This document shows positions 52,597 through 62,045 of a stretch of 64,000 nt of DNA, one piece after another (position 1 is the first letter of the stretch; every line of letters starts with the position of its first letter). The DNA comes from Alsobacter sp045348435 (GTDB lineage: Bacteria; Pseudomonadota; Alphaproteobacteria; Rhizobiales; Beijerinckiaceae). The notes beneath the pieces are model-generated. The model was not told where the DNA came from. It did no database searches and was given only the letters and a program-made list of their open reading frames with translations. The stretch spans positions 2,604,001 through 2,668,000 of the forward strand of contig NZ_CP157484.1 of NCBI RefSeq assembly GCF_045348435.1. The letters run 5' to 3'. The translations under genes were made by a program, and so were the position numbers.

Positions 52597-54093
52597 TCAA
52601 TTGCCGGCCAGATGGGGCATGGGATCGACCGGAGTCGAGCCCTTGCGCAGCTCGAAGTGCAGCTGCGGGGACGAGACGTTGCCGGACTGCCCGGACAGGG
52701 CGAGAAGCTGGCCTCGGGCGATCTTGTCGCCGCGCTTCACCTTCAGCTCGCCGTTATGGGCGTAGGCGGAGACCCAGCCGTCAGGGTGGCGCACCAGGAC
52801 GAGGTTGCCGTAGCCCTTCAGCTCGTTGCCCGCATAGGCCACCTCGCCGCCTTCGGCCGCCTTCACGGGCGTGCCCTCCGGCAGGGAGATGTTGATGCCG
52901 TCATTGCCGCCACTCTTGTTGTAGCCGGTGATGATGCGGCCGCGGGCGGGCCAGCGGAACTCCGATCCGCCGCGTCCCGCCGGAGCGATGCTGGCCGTCT
53001 CGGCCGGCTCGGCCTTGGCGGCGGGCGCCGCCGCGGGGGCCGCGACCGGGGCCGGCGCCTGCACGGCGGCCGGAGCGGCTACGGCGACCTTGGCCGGCGC
53101 TTCCACGGCCTTGGCCAGCTTGACCGGAGCGGGCTTGACGACCGCGGCCGCCGGAGCCGCGGCAGGGGCGGCCGCCACGACCGCAGGCTTGGCGACGGCG
53201 ACAGGCGCCGGGGCCTTGGCGACGATCTTGGCTTGCTCAGGCTTGGCCGGTGCCTTGGGCTCGGCCTTGGCGACCTCCACCTTGCGCTCCGGCTTGGCGG
53301 ACGCGATGCGCGCCGGCGCGGCGGGCGCTGGCGCGGCCTCCTCCGGGGCGGCCGCGGCCTGCTTCGCCTGCGTGGCCTTGGCGCCCTGGACGAGCTGCAT
53401 GCGCGCCTTTCCGGGCGCCGCCTTCGGAGCGGCCGCGACCGCCTGGGGCTGCGGAGCCGGCGCCGGCTGGACGGACGGCGCGGCGACGCGGGACGGAGCC
53501 GGCGCGCTGGCGACATGCGGCGCGGCCGGGGCCGCGGCGCCCGCCGCGTTGTAGACCGGGATGATCAGCTGCGACCCGGGCGCGGGCCGCGCGCCGGGCG
53601 CGATGCCGTTGGCCGAGCGGATCGCCGCCTCCGGGACGCCGTAGCGGTTTGACAGGGTGGTGATCGTCTCACCCTGCCCCAGCGCCACCGTGGAGCCGCC
53701 CTGCGCGGTCCAGCCCTTGGGGCCGCCCGTGGCGGGAAGGCCGGCCGGCGAGACGTTCGTCATCCTGACCGGCGGGGCGGCGACCGGCGCCGAGGCGATC
53801 GGAGCGGAGGCGACCGGAGCCGCGAGCGGCGCCGACGACACTTGCCCGGCGGGAGCCACCCCGTGGAAGGACTGCGCCTGCTTGGCGCGGCCGTCCGCCT
53901 GGGTTCGCGCCGGCCCTACGCTGCCGGTGGCGCCGGGGTCGAGGCGCGCCGAATTGGAGAAGGGGTTCTGGAAGGGATTGTCCGCGAAACGCATCGTTTC
54001 GGAACTGCAGGCCGCCGCTGCGCCGCCCACCAGGCACACAACCAGCAGGCGGGGGACCGAACGCACGGCGACGGAACCAGGACGCACACGCAT
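52597..54093 (-). CDS. NlpD-like lipoprotein with LysM and degenerate LytM (M23) domain
   Basis: 498 residues from ATG 54093. Lipoprotein signal with the Cys in GGAAAACSSE. A LysM peptidoglycan-binding module lies around 155-200 (VALGQGETITTLSNRYGVPEAAI). A long Ala/Pro/Lys-rich linker follows. The last ~130 residues are M23/LytM: GNDGINISLPEGTPVKAAEGG, GNLVLVRHPDGWVSAYAHN and SPQLHFELRKG. In active M23 enzymes the first motif is HxGID; here the metal-binding His and Asp are both replaced by Asn, as in E. coli NlpD. It likely activates a cell-wall amidase during division rather than cutting itself. Follows pcm and surE, the conserved surE-pcm-nlpD order. Confidence 0.92.
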   Translation of the reverse strand: MRVRPGSVAVRSVPRLLVVCLVGGAAAACSSETMRFADNPFQNPFSNSARLDPGATGSVGPARTQADGRAKQAQSFHGVAPAGQVSSAPLAAPVASAPIASAPVAAPPVRMTNVSPAGLPATGGPKGWTAQGGSTVALGQGETITTLSNRYGVPEAAIRSANGIAPGARPAPGSQLIIPVYNAAGAAAPAAPHVASAPAPSRVAAPSVQPAPAPQPQAVAAAPKAAPGKARMQLVQGAKATQAKQAAAAPEEAAPAPAAPARIASAKPERKVEVAKAEPKAPAKPEQAKIVAKAPAPVAVAKPAVVAAAPAAAPAAAVVKPAPVKLAKAVEAPAKVAVAAPAAVQAPAPVAAPAAAPAAKAEPAETASIAPAGRGGSEFRWPARGRIITGYNKSGGNDGINISLPEGTPVKAAEGGEVAYAGNELKGYGNLVLVRHPDGWVSAYAHNGELKVKRGDKIARGQLLALSGQSGNVSSPQLHFELRKGSTPVDPMPHLAGN

Positions 54094-54268
54094 GACACAA
54101 CCCACTCAGAACAGCCACAAGTCGAAATCCGTGATGCCGATTAAAGGGCTGTTGGGGTTAAAAAAGCGTTCTGGTCGGAGCGATTGCGCCTCTTTGATTT
54201 ACTATAACGGCGCCGGGCGACGCGCAGCGCCAAGCAACGCGAAGGTCATCCGAAGAGGAGATTGCGCG

Positions 54269-54973
54269 TCAGAGAGCCTGCGCGACGCCCTCCATCAGCG
54301 CCGGCAGCGCCAGCGGGCCGATCACCACCCGCGCGAGTTCGTCCATGGTCGCCCCGCGCGAATAGCGCACCAGCGAGGATCGGGACGCCGAGCGCTCGAC
54401 CGCCACGATGCGCCCGGTGGGCGCCAGCTGGGCCACGAGCGCCGGCGGCGCCTCGGTCACGGCGGCGTGGATCAGGATCCGGTCATAGGGAGCGCCTGCA
54501 TCCCAGCCGTTCCGCCCGTCCGCGTGCCGGACGACGACATTGCCGACGCCCAGCGCGTCGAGCCGCCCCTGCGCCTCGATGGCCAGCGACCGGTACCGCT
54601 CGACCGAAACCACCTCCCCGGCGAGCTTGCCCAGGATGGCGGCGCCGTAGCCTGAGCCGGTCCCCACCTCCAGCACCCGATGCTCGGGCCGCACGTCGAG
54701 CGCGATGATCATCTCGGCCATCACCGAGGGCGCCAGGGTCGACTGCCCGCAGGCGATCGGCAGGGACACGTCGGTCATGGCGAGGTCGATGAAGCGCTGC
54801 GGCACGAAGCGGCTGCGCGGCACCGTCTCGAAGGCGCTCAGGACCCGCGTGTCGCGCAGGCCCTTCGCCCGGAGCGCGAGCAGGAAGACGATGCGGGCCT
54901 CGGCCCCATGAAGCTCCAGCGGCTGGTCACGCCCGTCCTGGTCACGCCCCATGGGGCCCTCGGCGACGGACAT
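54269..54973 (-). CDS. pcm: Protein-L-isoaspartate O-methyltransferase
   Basis: 234 residues. PCMT motifs: VPRSRFVPQRFIDLAMTDVSLPIACGQSTLAPSVMAEM, SAM motif I VLEVGTGSGYGAAILGKL, and VRHADGRNGWDAGAPYDRILIHAAVTEAPPAL. It methylates isoaspartyl residues to start protein repair. 15 bp after surE; 175 bp before the NlpD-like gene. Confidence 0.95.
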   Translation of the reverse strand: MSVAEGPMGRDQDGRDQPLELHGAEARIVFLLALRAKGLRDTRVLSAFETVPRSRFVPQRFIDLAMTDVSLPIACGQSTLAPSVMAEMIIALDVRPEHRVLEVGTGSGYGAAILGKLAGEVVSVERYRSLAIEAQGRLDALGVGNVVVRHADGRNGWDAGAPYDRILIHAAVTEAPPALVAQLAPTGRIVAVERSASRSSLVRYSRGATMDELARVVIGPLALPALMEGVAQAL

Positions 54974-54988
54974 GGGGGGCCGCCCGCC

Positions 54989-55753
54989 TCAGCGGCCGAA
55001 GAGCTGCGCGTAGCGCGTCAGCGTGGGCTCGTCGGTGAGGTCGATCCGCAGCGGCGTCACCGAGATCTTCCGGTGAGCCAGCGCGTGCAGGTCGGAGCCG
55101 TTCTCCAGCTCGTATTTGCCGCGCACGAAGCCGATCCAGTAGTAGGGAATCGCCCGTCCGTCGGCCCGCTCCTCGATGCGCAGCAACTCCTGCGAGCGCC
55201 AGCCCTGGGTCCCGGTGACGACCTCCAGCTCCACGCCGGGCTCGCAATGGGGGAAATTCACGTTGACCAACACGCCCTTGGGAATGCCGGCCTCCAGCAC
55301 CTTGCGGATGATCGCCGGCGCCTGCCGCTCGCCGACCTCCCACGAGATGCTATCGCGCCCGTTCGGCCCATAGGCCTGCGACAGCGCCACCGCCGGTATG
55401 CCCAGGATCGTGGCCTCGATGGCGGCCGCCACGGTGCCCGAATAGGTCACGTCCTCGGCGACGTTCTGGCCCTTGTTGACGCCAGAGAGCACCAGGTCGG
55501 GCTTGCGGTCCTTCAGGATGTGCCGCACGCCCATGATGACGCAGTCGGTCGGCGTGCCTTTCACGGCGAAGCGGCGCTCGTCCACCTGGCGCAGGCGCAG
55601 CGGGTCGTTCAGCGACAGCGAATGGGCCACGCCGGACTGGTCCGTCTCCGGCGCGACGACCCAGACGTCGTCCGACAGCGCGCGCGCCACCGCCTCGCAG
55701 ACCTTCAGGCCGGGGGCGTGGACGCCGTCGTCGTTCGTCACCAGGATCCGCAT
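54989..55753 (-). CDS. surE: 5'/3'-nucleotidase SurE
   Basis: 254 residues. MRILVTNDDGVHAPGL carries the metal Asp-Asp; VLSGVNKGQNVAEDVTYSGTVAAAIEA and GVLVNVNFP are SurE signatures. It is a survival-protein phosphatase acting on nucleoside monophosphates. Only 3 bp after the serS stop, so cotranscribed. Confidence 0.97.
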   Translation of the reverse strand: MRILVTNDDGVHAPGLKVCEAVARALSDDVWVVAPETDQSGVAHSLSLNDPLRLRQVDERRFAVKGTPTDCVIMGVRHILKDRKPDLVLSGVNKGQNVAEDVTYSGTVAAAIEATILGIPAVALSQAYGPNGRDSISWEVGERQAPAIIRKVLEAGIPKGVLVNVNFPHCEPGVELEVVTGTQGWRSQELLRIEERADGRAIPYYWIGFVRGKYELENGSDLHALAHRKISVTPLRIDLTDEPTLTRYAQLFGR

Positions 55754-55756
55754 GGG

Positions 55757-57130
55757 TCAGGCCGCCTTCTCGATTCGCGTCACGCCGCCCATATAGGGCG
55801 CGAGAGCCGACGGGACCGTGACGGAGCCGTCGGCGTTCTGATAGGTCTCCAGCACGGCCACGAGCGCGCGGCCGACCGCCACGCCCGACCCGTTGAGCGT
55901 ATGGACGAAGCGGGTGTTCTTGCCCTCCGCGGGCCGGAAACGGGCGTTCATGCGCCGGGCCTGGAACTCGCCGCAGACCGAGCAGGACGAGATCTCCCGG
56001 TAGGCGTCCTGGCCGGGCAGCCAGACCTCGATGTCGTAGGTCTTCTGCGCGCCGAAGCCCATGTCCCCGGTGCACAGCGTCACGACCCGGTAGGCGAGGT
56101 CGAGGCGCTTCAGCACCTCCTCGGCGCAGGCCGTCATGCGCTCGTGCTCGTCCCTGGACGTCTCGGGCGTGGTGATGGAGACGAGCTCCACCTTGGTGAA
56201 CTGGTGCTGGCGGATCATGCCGCGCGTGTCGCGCCCGGCCGCGCCCGCCTCGGCCCTGAAGCAGGGCGTGCAGGCCGTGTAGCGCAGCGGCAGCTCGCGC
56301 TCATCCAGGATCTGCTCGCGCACGAGATTGGTGAGGGGCACCTCGGCGGTGGGGATGAGGCCGTAGCGCGAGGACCGGAAGGCGGCCCGAAGCGCATCCT
56401 TGACCGATCCGCCGGCCGCCGCGGCGTCGAGTCCCTCGACCATATCGCTGGTCACCGCCCAGAACTGGTCGTCCTCGAATTTCGGCAGCTGGTTGGTGCC
56501 GAAAAAGGCGTGGTCACGCACCAGCAACGGCGGGTTCACCTCCGTGTAGCCGTGCTCGCCGGTGTGCAGGTCCAGCATGAACTGGCCGAGCGCGCGCTCA
56601 AGCCGGGCGAGGCCGCCTTTGTTGACGACGAAGCGCGCGCCGGACATACGGGCGGCGGCCTCGAAATCCATCAGGCCGAGCCCCTCGCCCACCTCGAAAT
56701 GCTGCTTTGGCGTGAAGCCCAGCGTGGCGGCCGTACGCGGCGCCCCGACCTTGTGGCGCTCGACATTGTCGTGCTCGTCGCGGCCCAGCGGCGCGTCCGG
56801 CGCCGGCGTATTCGGGATCGCGGCCAGCGCCGCGTCGAGCTCGGCGACAGTCGCCTTCTCCTCGGCCTCGGCGGCCGCCAGCGCGTCCTTGAGCGCCGCG
56901 ACGTCCGACTTCAGCGCATCGGCGCGGGCGAGGTCCTTCGCGCCCATCGCCTGCCCGATCTCCTTGGACAGCGCGTTGCGGCGTTCCTGGGACGACTGCG
57001 CGCGCTGGATGGCGGCGCGCCGGCGGTCGTCGATGGCCAGCAGGACGGACGAGAGCGGCGCCGCGCCGCGGCTTTCCAACCCGGCGTCGAAGGCGCTGGC
57101 GTTCTCGCGAATCCACCTGATGTCGTACAT
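55757..57130 (-). CDS. serS: Seryl-tRNA synthetase
   Basis: 457 residues. N-terminal coiled-coil arm (about 30-100) that holds the long arm of tRNA-Ser, followed by the class II core: motif 2 in CFRAEAGAAGRDTRGMIRQHQFTKVE and motif 3 in LNGSGVAVGRALVAVLE. Full length. Between tatC and surE, the usual alphaproteobacterial order. Confidence 0.98.
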   Translation of the reverse strand: MYDIRWIRENASAFDAGLESRGAAPLSSVLLAIDDRRRAAIQRAQSSQERRNALSKEIGQAMGAKDLARADALKSDVAALKDALAAAEAEEKATVAELDAALAAIPNTPAPDAPLGRDEHDNVERHKVGAPRTAATLGFTPKQHFEVGEGLGLMDFEAAARMSGARFVVNKGGLARLERALGQFMLDLHTGEHGYTEVNPPLLVRDHAFFGTNQLPKFEDDQFWAVTSDMVEGLDAAAAGGSVKDALRAAFRSSRYGLIPTAEVPLTNLVREQILDERELPLRYTACTPCFRAEAGAAGRDTRGMIRQHQFTKVELVSITTPETSRDEHERMTACAEEVLKRLDLAYRVVTLCTGDMGFGAQKTYDIEVWLPGQDAYREISSCSVCGEFQARRMNARFRPAEGKNTRFVHTLNGSGVAVGRALVAVLETYQNADGSVTVPSALAPYMGGVTRIEKAA

Positions 57131-57199
57131 GCCGACCGTCCGTTGTCTTGCCCGGCGGCGCGGCGGCGCAAAGCGTGCGCCGCGAACCGAGGCGAAGGA

Positions 57200-57988
57200 T
57201 CAGGACGTCGCGCTTCCGGCCGCAGCCTGCTCGTCCCGCTTCTTCTCGGCCATTTTCACCGCAATGATCGAGGCTTCGTAGAGGAGCAGGGTCGGGACCG
57301 CAAGCGCCAGCTGGCTGATCACGTCCGGCGGGGTCAGCACGGCCGCCAGCACGAAGACGAGCACGATCGCGTAGCGCCGCTTCTCCTTCAGGAAGGTGGA
57401 ATCGATGAAGCCCGCGCGCGCCAGCAGCGTCAGCACGACCGGCAGCTGGAAGCTGATCCCGAAGGCGAAGATGAGCGTCATGATCAGCGACAGATACTCG
57501 CTGACCTTGGGCAGCAGCTCGATCGAGGCCTCGCCGGGGATCATCTGCTGCTGGCCGATGGAGAAGCGCATGACGATCGGCATGGCGATGAAGAACACCA
57601 CCGCCGCGCCCAGGCCGAACAGCAGCGGCGTCGCCACCAGATAGGGCCGGAACGCATCGCGCTCGTTCTTGTAGAGGCCGGGCGCCACGAATTTGTAGAT
57701 CTGCGTCGCCACCACCGGGAACGAGAAGAAGCTCGCGCCGAACACCGCCAGCTTGATCTGCGTGAACAGATATTCGAGCGGCGCGGTGTAGATGAGGCGC
57801 ACCTGCGAGACATCGCCGGCCGCCAGCACATAGGGGTAGATCAGGACGTTGTAGATCTGCTTGGCGAAGGCGAAGCACACCACGAACATGATCACGAACG
57901 AGACCAGCGCCTTGATCAGGCGGGCCCGGAGTTCGATGAGGTGCTCGATCAGCGGCGCTTTCGTGGCCTCGATGTCCTCGTGGCTCAT
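57200..57988 (-). CDS. tatC: Sec-independent protein translocase TatC
   Basis: 262 residues, six helices. Signature regions: APLIEHLIELRARLIKALV with the conserved Glu of the cytosolic N-terminus, then FVAPGLYKNER and SLIMTLIFAFGISFQLPVVLTLLARAG. It recognises twin-arginine signals such as that of the cupredoxin protein at 13751. ATG 57988 overlaps the tatB stop (ATGA). Confidence 0.97.
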   Translation of the reverse strand: MSHEDIEATKAPLIEHLIELRARLIKALVSFVIMFVVCFAFAKQIYNVLIYPYVLAAGDVSQVRLIYTAPLEYLFTQIKLAVFGASFFSFPVVATQIYKFVAPGLYKNERDAFRPYLVATPLLFGLGAAVVFFIAMPIVMRFSIGQQQMIPGEASIELLPKVSEYLSLIMTLIFAFGISFQLPVVLTLLARAGFIDSTFLKEKRRYAIVLVFVLAAVLTPPDVISQLALAVPTLLLYEASIIAVKMAEKKRDEQAAAGSATS

Positions 57989-58713
57989 CCGGCGCTACCC
58001 TCGTCCTCGGTCGTCGGCTTCTCGGCGGCCGCCGTCTTGCGGGCGGCGCGGCGCTTGGGAGCGCTGACGCCCTCCCCTTCGGCGGGACCGGCCTCGGCCG
58101 CGGCGGCCCGCGAGCGGCTGGCCCGCCTGGGCTTGGGCGCGTCCTCGATCGATTCGGCCACGGCCTCCGGCGCGACCGGGGCGGTCGCGAGCGGGAACAG
58201 GGTCGCGGAGGCGTCGTCGGCGGCGGGCGCCTCGACCGCCTTCTTGCGCGACCGCTTCGGCTTGGTGGGCGTCTCGGCGGCCTGGTCCGCCTCGACGTCG
58301 CCGCCGATGGGCGACACGGGCGCGAAGGCCGCCTGGATCTGCTCGGGCGTCAGGTCCGGCACGGGCGGAGGCTCGGGGATGTCGATCGTCGTCTCCGGCA
58401 GCGCAGCCGCGCCCGTGGCCGGCGTCTCCGTCGCGCCCTTGATCTCGTCCCGGATCGTCTGGATGGGGTTGAAGCCGGTGTTCAGCGTCGTGGAGACGTC
58501 GGTGTTGAGGCCCTCGACGGTCTTGCGCGCCTCGTCGAGCTCCATCTCCCGCATCGCGTCCTGGAACTGGCCCTGGAATTCGCCGGCGAGACGCTTCACC
58601 TTGCCGACGGTCCGGCCCACGGTGCGCAGCACGCCGGGGAGCTCCTTCGGCCCAATGACGACGAGCGCCACCACGCCGACGACGACGAACTCTCCCCACC
58701 CGATATCGAACAT
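57985..58713 (-). CDS. tatB: Sec-independent protein translocase TatB
   Basis: 242 residues from ATG 58713; the frame runs 9 codons further upstream. MFDIGWGEFVVVGVVALVVIGPKELPGVLRTVGRTVGKVKRLAGEF has the single helix, hinge and amphipathic helix of TatB. The C-terminal 130 residues are low-complexity Ala/Pro/Glu with Lys/Arg patches (KPKRSRKKAVEAP). Longer than the ~170-residue E. coli protein but usual for this order. Part of tatA-tatB-tatC. Confidence 0.95.
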   Translation of the reverse strand: MFDIGWGEFVVVGVVALVVIGPKELPGVLRTVGRTVGKVKRLAGEFQGQFQDAMREMELDEARKTVEGLNTDVSTTLNTGFNPIQTIRDEIKGATETPATGAAALPETTIDIPEPPPVPDLTPEQIQAAFAPVSPIGGDVEADQAAETPTKPKRSRKKAVEAPAADDASATLFPLATAPVAPEAVAESIEDAPKPRRASRSRAAAAEAGPAEGEGVSAPKRRAARKTAAAEKPTTEDEGSAG

Positions 58714-58893
58714 GGCGTGCTGGTCACCCGGCCGAGACATATCCCGCCCCGGAGCCGGGACGGCGATATGCTCCTTATATCAACGCGTGCGGAATTTCGA
58801 TCCGGACGGAAGGGCGGCGGGGCGAAAAAAGCTGGGAGATCCAGCCAGCCTCGCCCCGGTGCGCCGCCTCGCGCTCCCGAGCCGCATCCGCGA

Positions 58894-59142
58894 TCAGCCG
58901 ACCTTGCGCTCGCCCACGGGGGTCTGGACGGGAGCGGGACGCTGGTCCTCCAGGGGACGCGCGGGCTCGACGGGCCGCGTCGCGGCCGTGGCGGTCTCGG
59001 TCTCGTCGTCGGCCAGGCCCTTCTTGAAGGACTTGATGCCCTTGGCCACGTCGCCCATCAGGTCGGACACCTTGCCGCGTCCAAACAACAGCATCACCAC
59101 GATGCCCACGATGATCCAGTGCCAGATACTCACGCCGCCCAT
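58894..59142 (-). CDS. tatA: Sec-independent protein translocase TatA
   Basis: 82 residues: MGGVSIWHWIIVGIVVMLLFGRGKVSDLMGDVAKGIKSFKKGL gives the short membrane helix, the FGRGK hinge and the amphipathic helix. A Thr/Ala/Pro-rich tail ends it. It forms the transport pore with TatBC. 132 bp after scpB. Confidence 0.97.
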   Translation of the reverse strand: MGGVSIWHWIIVGIVVMLLFGRGKVSDLMGDVAKGIKSFKKGLADDETETATAATRPVEPARPLEDQRPAPVQTPVGERKVG

Positions 59143-59274
59143 GGCTTGAACTCCCGTTCGGGTTCAGCCGGCGCGCCGGCCCCCGTCATTGTCGTCTCGC
59201 CCGGAACCTAGGCTCCCGGTGCGGCAAAAACAAGAACCCCATGCGCGCGCGCCGCGGGTCGGCCACGGGGCGGC

Positions 59275-60045
59275 TCACTTGCGCTCTTCGTCCCGCAGCG
59301 GCTCCTCCACGCGGTTCGCCGCCTCTTCGGCGAGCTCGGCGAAGATGTCCTCGCCCAGCGGATCCTCGTCCTCGCGCAGATGGGGGTCGTCCGACGGCGT
59401 GGGGACGCCGAAGCCCGGCGGCAGGCGCCCGTCCAGGAAGCCCGAGCCCTTCAGCTCGTCGAGACCCGGGAGGTCGTCGATCCTGTTCAGCCCGAAATGG
59501 ACGAGGAAGGCCTCCGTCGTCCCATAGGTCACCGGCCGGCCCGGCGCCTTACGGCGACCGCGCAGCCTCACCCAGCCGGCCTCGATCAGCACGTCGAGCG
59601 TGCCGCGGCTCGTCGACACGCCGCGGATGTCCTCGATCTCGGTGCGGGTGACCGGCTGGTGATAGGCGATGATCGAGAGCGTCTCCAGCGCGGCGCGGCT
59701 GAGCTTGCGGGGCTCGACGGCCTCGCGCGACAGCAGGTAGCCGAGGTCCTCGGCCGTCCTGAACGCCCATTTTCCGGCGAGCCGCACCAGATTGACGCCC
59801 CGCGCGGCGTATTCCTTCTCCAGCGTGCGCAGCACCGCCGTAGCGGGAGCGGACCCCGGAAGCCGGCTCGCGATGGCTTCCGTGGACAGGGGCTCGGCGG
59901 AGGCGAACAGCAGCGCCTCGGCGATCCTGCAGGCCTCGGCGAAGCTGCGCGCCTCCTCCACGGCGTCGAAGGCCGTCTCGATCGCCAGATCGAGCGCCGC
60001 CGCGGTCTCCTGGATGTCCTGGTCGGCGACGGTGACGCGCTTCAT
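59275..60045 (-). CDS. scpB: Segregation and condensation protein B
   Basis: 256 residues. Two winged-helix domains: ACRIAEALLFASAEPLSTEAIASRLPG and SRAALETLSIIAYHQPVTRTEIEDIRGVSTSRGTLDVLIEAGWVRLRGRRKAPGRPVTYGTTEAFL. An acidic C-terminal tail of ~50 residues is order-typical. With ScpA and SMC it forms the chromosome-condensing complex. ATG 60045 overlaps the scpA stop. Confidence 0.96.
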   Translation of the reverse strand: MKRVTVADQDIQETAAALDLAIETAFDAVEEARSFAEACRIAEALLFASAEPLSTEAIASRLPGSAPATAVLRTLEKEYAARGVNLVRLAGKWAFRTAEDLGYLLSREAVEPRKLSRAALETLSIIAYHQPVTRTEIEDIRGVSTSRGTLDVLIEAGWVRLRGRRKAPGRPVTYGTTEAFLVHFGLNRIDDLPGLDELKGSGFLDGRLPPGFGVPTPSDDPHLREDEDPLGEDIFAELAEEAANRVEEPLRDEERK

Positions 60046-60863
60046 GGCCTCAGGCCCGCGCCGGCGCGGCTGACCGCCGTTCGCTGCTTGACCCAGATGG
60101 GAGCGAAGGCGCGGTCCTGCTGCAGCTCCAGCAGCCCCTCGCGCACCATCTCCAGCGCGGCCACGAAGGTGGAGGCCCGTACGGTGGCGCGCAGCTCCGG
60201 GGTGGTCAGGTAGCTGGCCAGATACTCGTCCAGCACCGTCCAGTCCATGGCCACGCCGGCCAGCCGCTGCAGCGCCTCGCGGGCGTCCGCCAGCGACCAG
60301 ACCCGGCGCTTGGGCATGCTGACATGCGACAGCGCCTGCTTCTGCCGCTCGCGCGCATAGGCCGAGAGCAGGTCGTAGAGGCTGGCGTCCCACTCGGGCG
60401 TCCGGGTCACCACCACGGGTTCGGGCATGCCGCGGGCGAAGACGTCGCGGCCGAGCCTGGTGCGTTCGACGAGCTTCTGGGACGCCGCGCGGATCAGCTC
60501 GAGCCGCTGCAGCCGGCGCGCCAGGGCGTCCGCCAGCTCTTCCGCCGTCGGCTCGTCCGCCTTGGGCGGCTCGGGCAGCAGCAGGCGCGACTTCAAATAG
60601 GCCAGCCAGGCCGCCATCACCAGATAGTCGGCCGCCAGCTCCAGCCGGAAGCGGCGCGCCTCCTCGATGAAGCCGAGATATTGCTCGGCCAGGGCCAGCA
60701 CCGAGATCTTGTGGAGATCGACCTTCTGGCGCCGCGCCAGTTCCAGCAGCAGGTCGAGCGGGCCCGCGAACCCGTCGACGTCGATGATCAGCGCCGGCTC
60801 GGCGTCGGCCTTGTCGACCCGCACGGCGTCTTCGAAGTCGAGTTGTTCGTGCGGCTTGGCCAC
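60042..60863 (-). CDS. scpA: Segregation and condensation protein A
   Basis: 273 residues, kleisin family: DVDGFAGPLDLLLELARRQKVDLHKISVLALAEQYLGFIEE at the SMC-binding N-terminus and a C-terminal winged helix (TTPELRATVRASTFVAALEMVREGLLELQQDRAFAPIWV). Coupled with scpB by ATGA overlap; nagZ lies 66 bp upstream. Confidence 0.96.
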   Translation of the reverse strand: MAKPHEQLDFEDAVRVDKADAEPALIIDVDGFAGPLDLLLELARRQKVDLHKISVLALAEQYLGFIEEARRFRLELAADYLVMAAWLAYLKSRLLLPEPPKADEPTAEELADALARRLQRLELIRAASQKLVERTRLGRDVFARGMPEPVVVTRTPEWDASLYDLLSAYARERQKQALSHVSMPKRRVWSLADAREALQRLAGVAMDWTVLDEYLASYLTTPELRATVRASTFVAALEMVREGLLELQQDRAFAPIWVKQRTAVSRAGAGLRP

Positions 60864-60929
60864 GCATCCTCCTGATCCGCCCAGTGCGGGACGGGCGAAT
60901 CGCCTCGGTGGAGCCGAATCTTGGGCGCG

Positions 60930-61949
60930 TCAGACCTGGGGGGCAAGCGCAGCGTCGAGCCGCGCCCAGGCTTCCACAGGATCGAACGGCTCGGGCCGAT
61001 GCCGGATGCGGGTCAGCGCGGCCTCCGCCCGCCGACGCGCGTCCCCGGCGAGCTCGACGGCGGCCGTGGCGACCTCCTCCATCTCGGCCAGCACGCCGTG
61101 GCAGTACAGGGCCACGTCGCAGCCCGCCCGCAGCGCCGCGAAGGTCCGCTCGGCGAGCGATCCCGAGAGCGCCTTCATGGAGATGTCGTCGCTCATCACC
61201 AGCCCGTCGAAGCCGATCGCGCCGCGGATGACGTCGCGGAACACGATCTCCGACGTGGTCGCAGGGTTCGCCGGGTCGATGGCCTCGAACACTACATGGG
61301 CCGTCATCGCCATCGGCATGTCGGCCAGGATCTGGAATGGCGCGAAATCGCGCTCCTCCAGTTCGGCGCGCGCGGCGGCCACCGTGGGGAGCGCCTCGTG
61401 GCTGTCGGCGCGGGCGCGCCCGTGTCCGGGCATGTGCTTGACGACCGGCAGCACGCCGCCGGCCATCAGCCCTTCGGCGGCGGCCCGCCCGAGCACCGCG
61501 ATGGTTTCGGGGTCCTGCGCATAGGCCCGGTCGCCGATGATCCCGTGCGCGCCCGGCACGGGCACGTCGAGCACCGGCAGGCAGTCGACCGTGACTCCGA
61601 CCTTCAGGAGATCGTCCGCGATCAGCCGCGCCGAAAGCCGGGTCAGCTCGCGGCGCACGAGGGGATCGTTGACGGCCAGTTCGCCCAGGCGCCGGGCGGC
61701 GGGATAGGCGCGCCAGTGCGGCGGGCCCATCCGCTGGACGCGGCCGCCTTCCTGGTCGATCAGCACAGGCGCGTCGGCGCGCCCCACGGCGTCGCGGAAG
61801 TCCGACGTCAGCCGGAACAGCTGCTCGGGGCTCTCGACGTTGCGCCGGAAAAGGATCAGTCCCCACGGATTGGCTTCGCGGAAGAAGCCGAACTCCTCGG
61901 GAGTGAGCGCCGGACCCGAACAGCCCGCGATGAATGCTCGTATCGCCAT
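60930..61949 (-). CDS. nagZ: Beta-N-acetylhexosaminidase NagZ (GH3)
   Basis: 339 residues from ATG 61949. GH3 motifs: WGLILFRRNV, VLIDQEGGRVQRMGPPHW, the NagZ loop VVKHMPGHGRARADSHEALP with catalytic His, and the nucleophile Asp in FDGLVMSDDISMKAL. It removes GlcNAc from muropeptides during cell-wall recycling in the cytosol. First gene after the SPOR terminator, leading the nagZ-scpA-scpB-tat run. Confidence 0.96.
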   Translation of the reverse strand: MAIRAFIAGCSGPALTPEEFGFFREANPWGLILFRRNVESPEQLFRLTSDFRDAVGRADAPVLIDQEGGRVQRMGPPHWRAYPAARRLGELAVNDPLVRRELTRLSARLIADDLLKVGVTVDCLPVLDVPVPGAHGIIGDRAYAQDPETIAVLGRAAAEGLMAGGVLPVVKHMPGHGRARADSHEALPTVAAARAELEERDFAPFQILADMPMAMTAHVVFEAIDPANPATTSEIVFRDVIRGAIGFDGLVMSDDISMKALSGSLAERTFAALRAGCDVALYCHGVLAEMEEVATAAVELAGDARRRAEAALTRIRHRPEPFDPVEAWARLDAALAPQV

Positions 61950-61990
61950 CCACAAGCGCTATCGGCCGGCCCCGGAGGGGTCAAGACGGC

Positions 61991-62017
61991 AAAACGGGGA
62001 CAGCCTGGCTGTCCCCG
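61991..62017 (-). terminator. Rho-independent terminator of the SPOR gene
   Basis: 10-bp perfect stem CGGGGACAGC/GCTGTCCCCG with a 3-nt loop; on the minus strand it is followed by TTTTGCC. 28 bp past the SPOR gene stop. Confidence 0.85.
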
Positions 62018-62045
62018 CCTATGAATGCGCCGGATCGGTCCTGGC

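Noticed and set aside
54680..59149. 1489-codon open frame on the plus strand
   Set aside because: It is antisense to pcm, surE, serS, tatC, tatB and tatA, all clearly recognised. Long antisense frames arise because third-position GC is very high; its product is Arg/His/Gln-rich with no motif.
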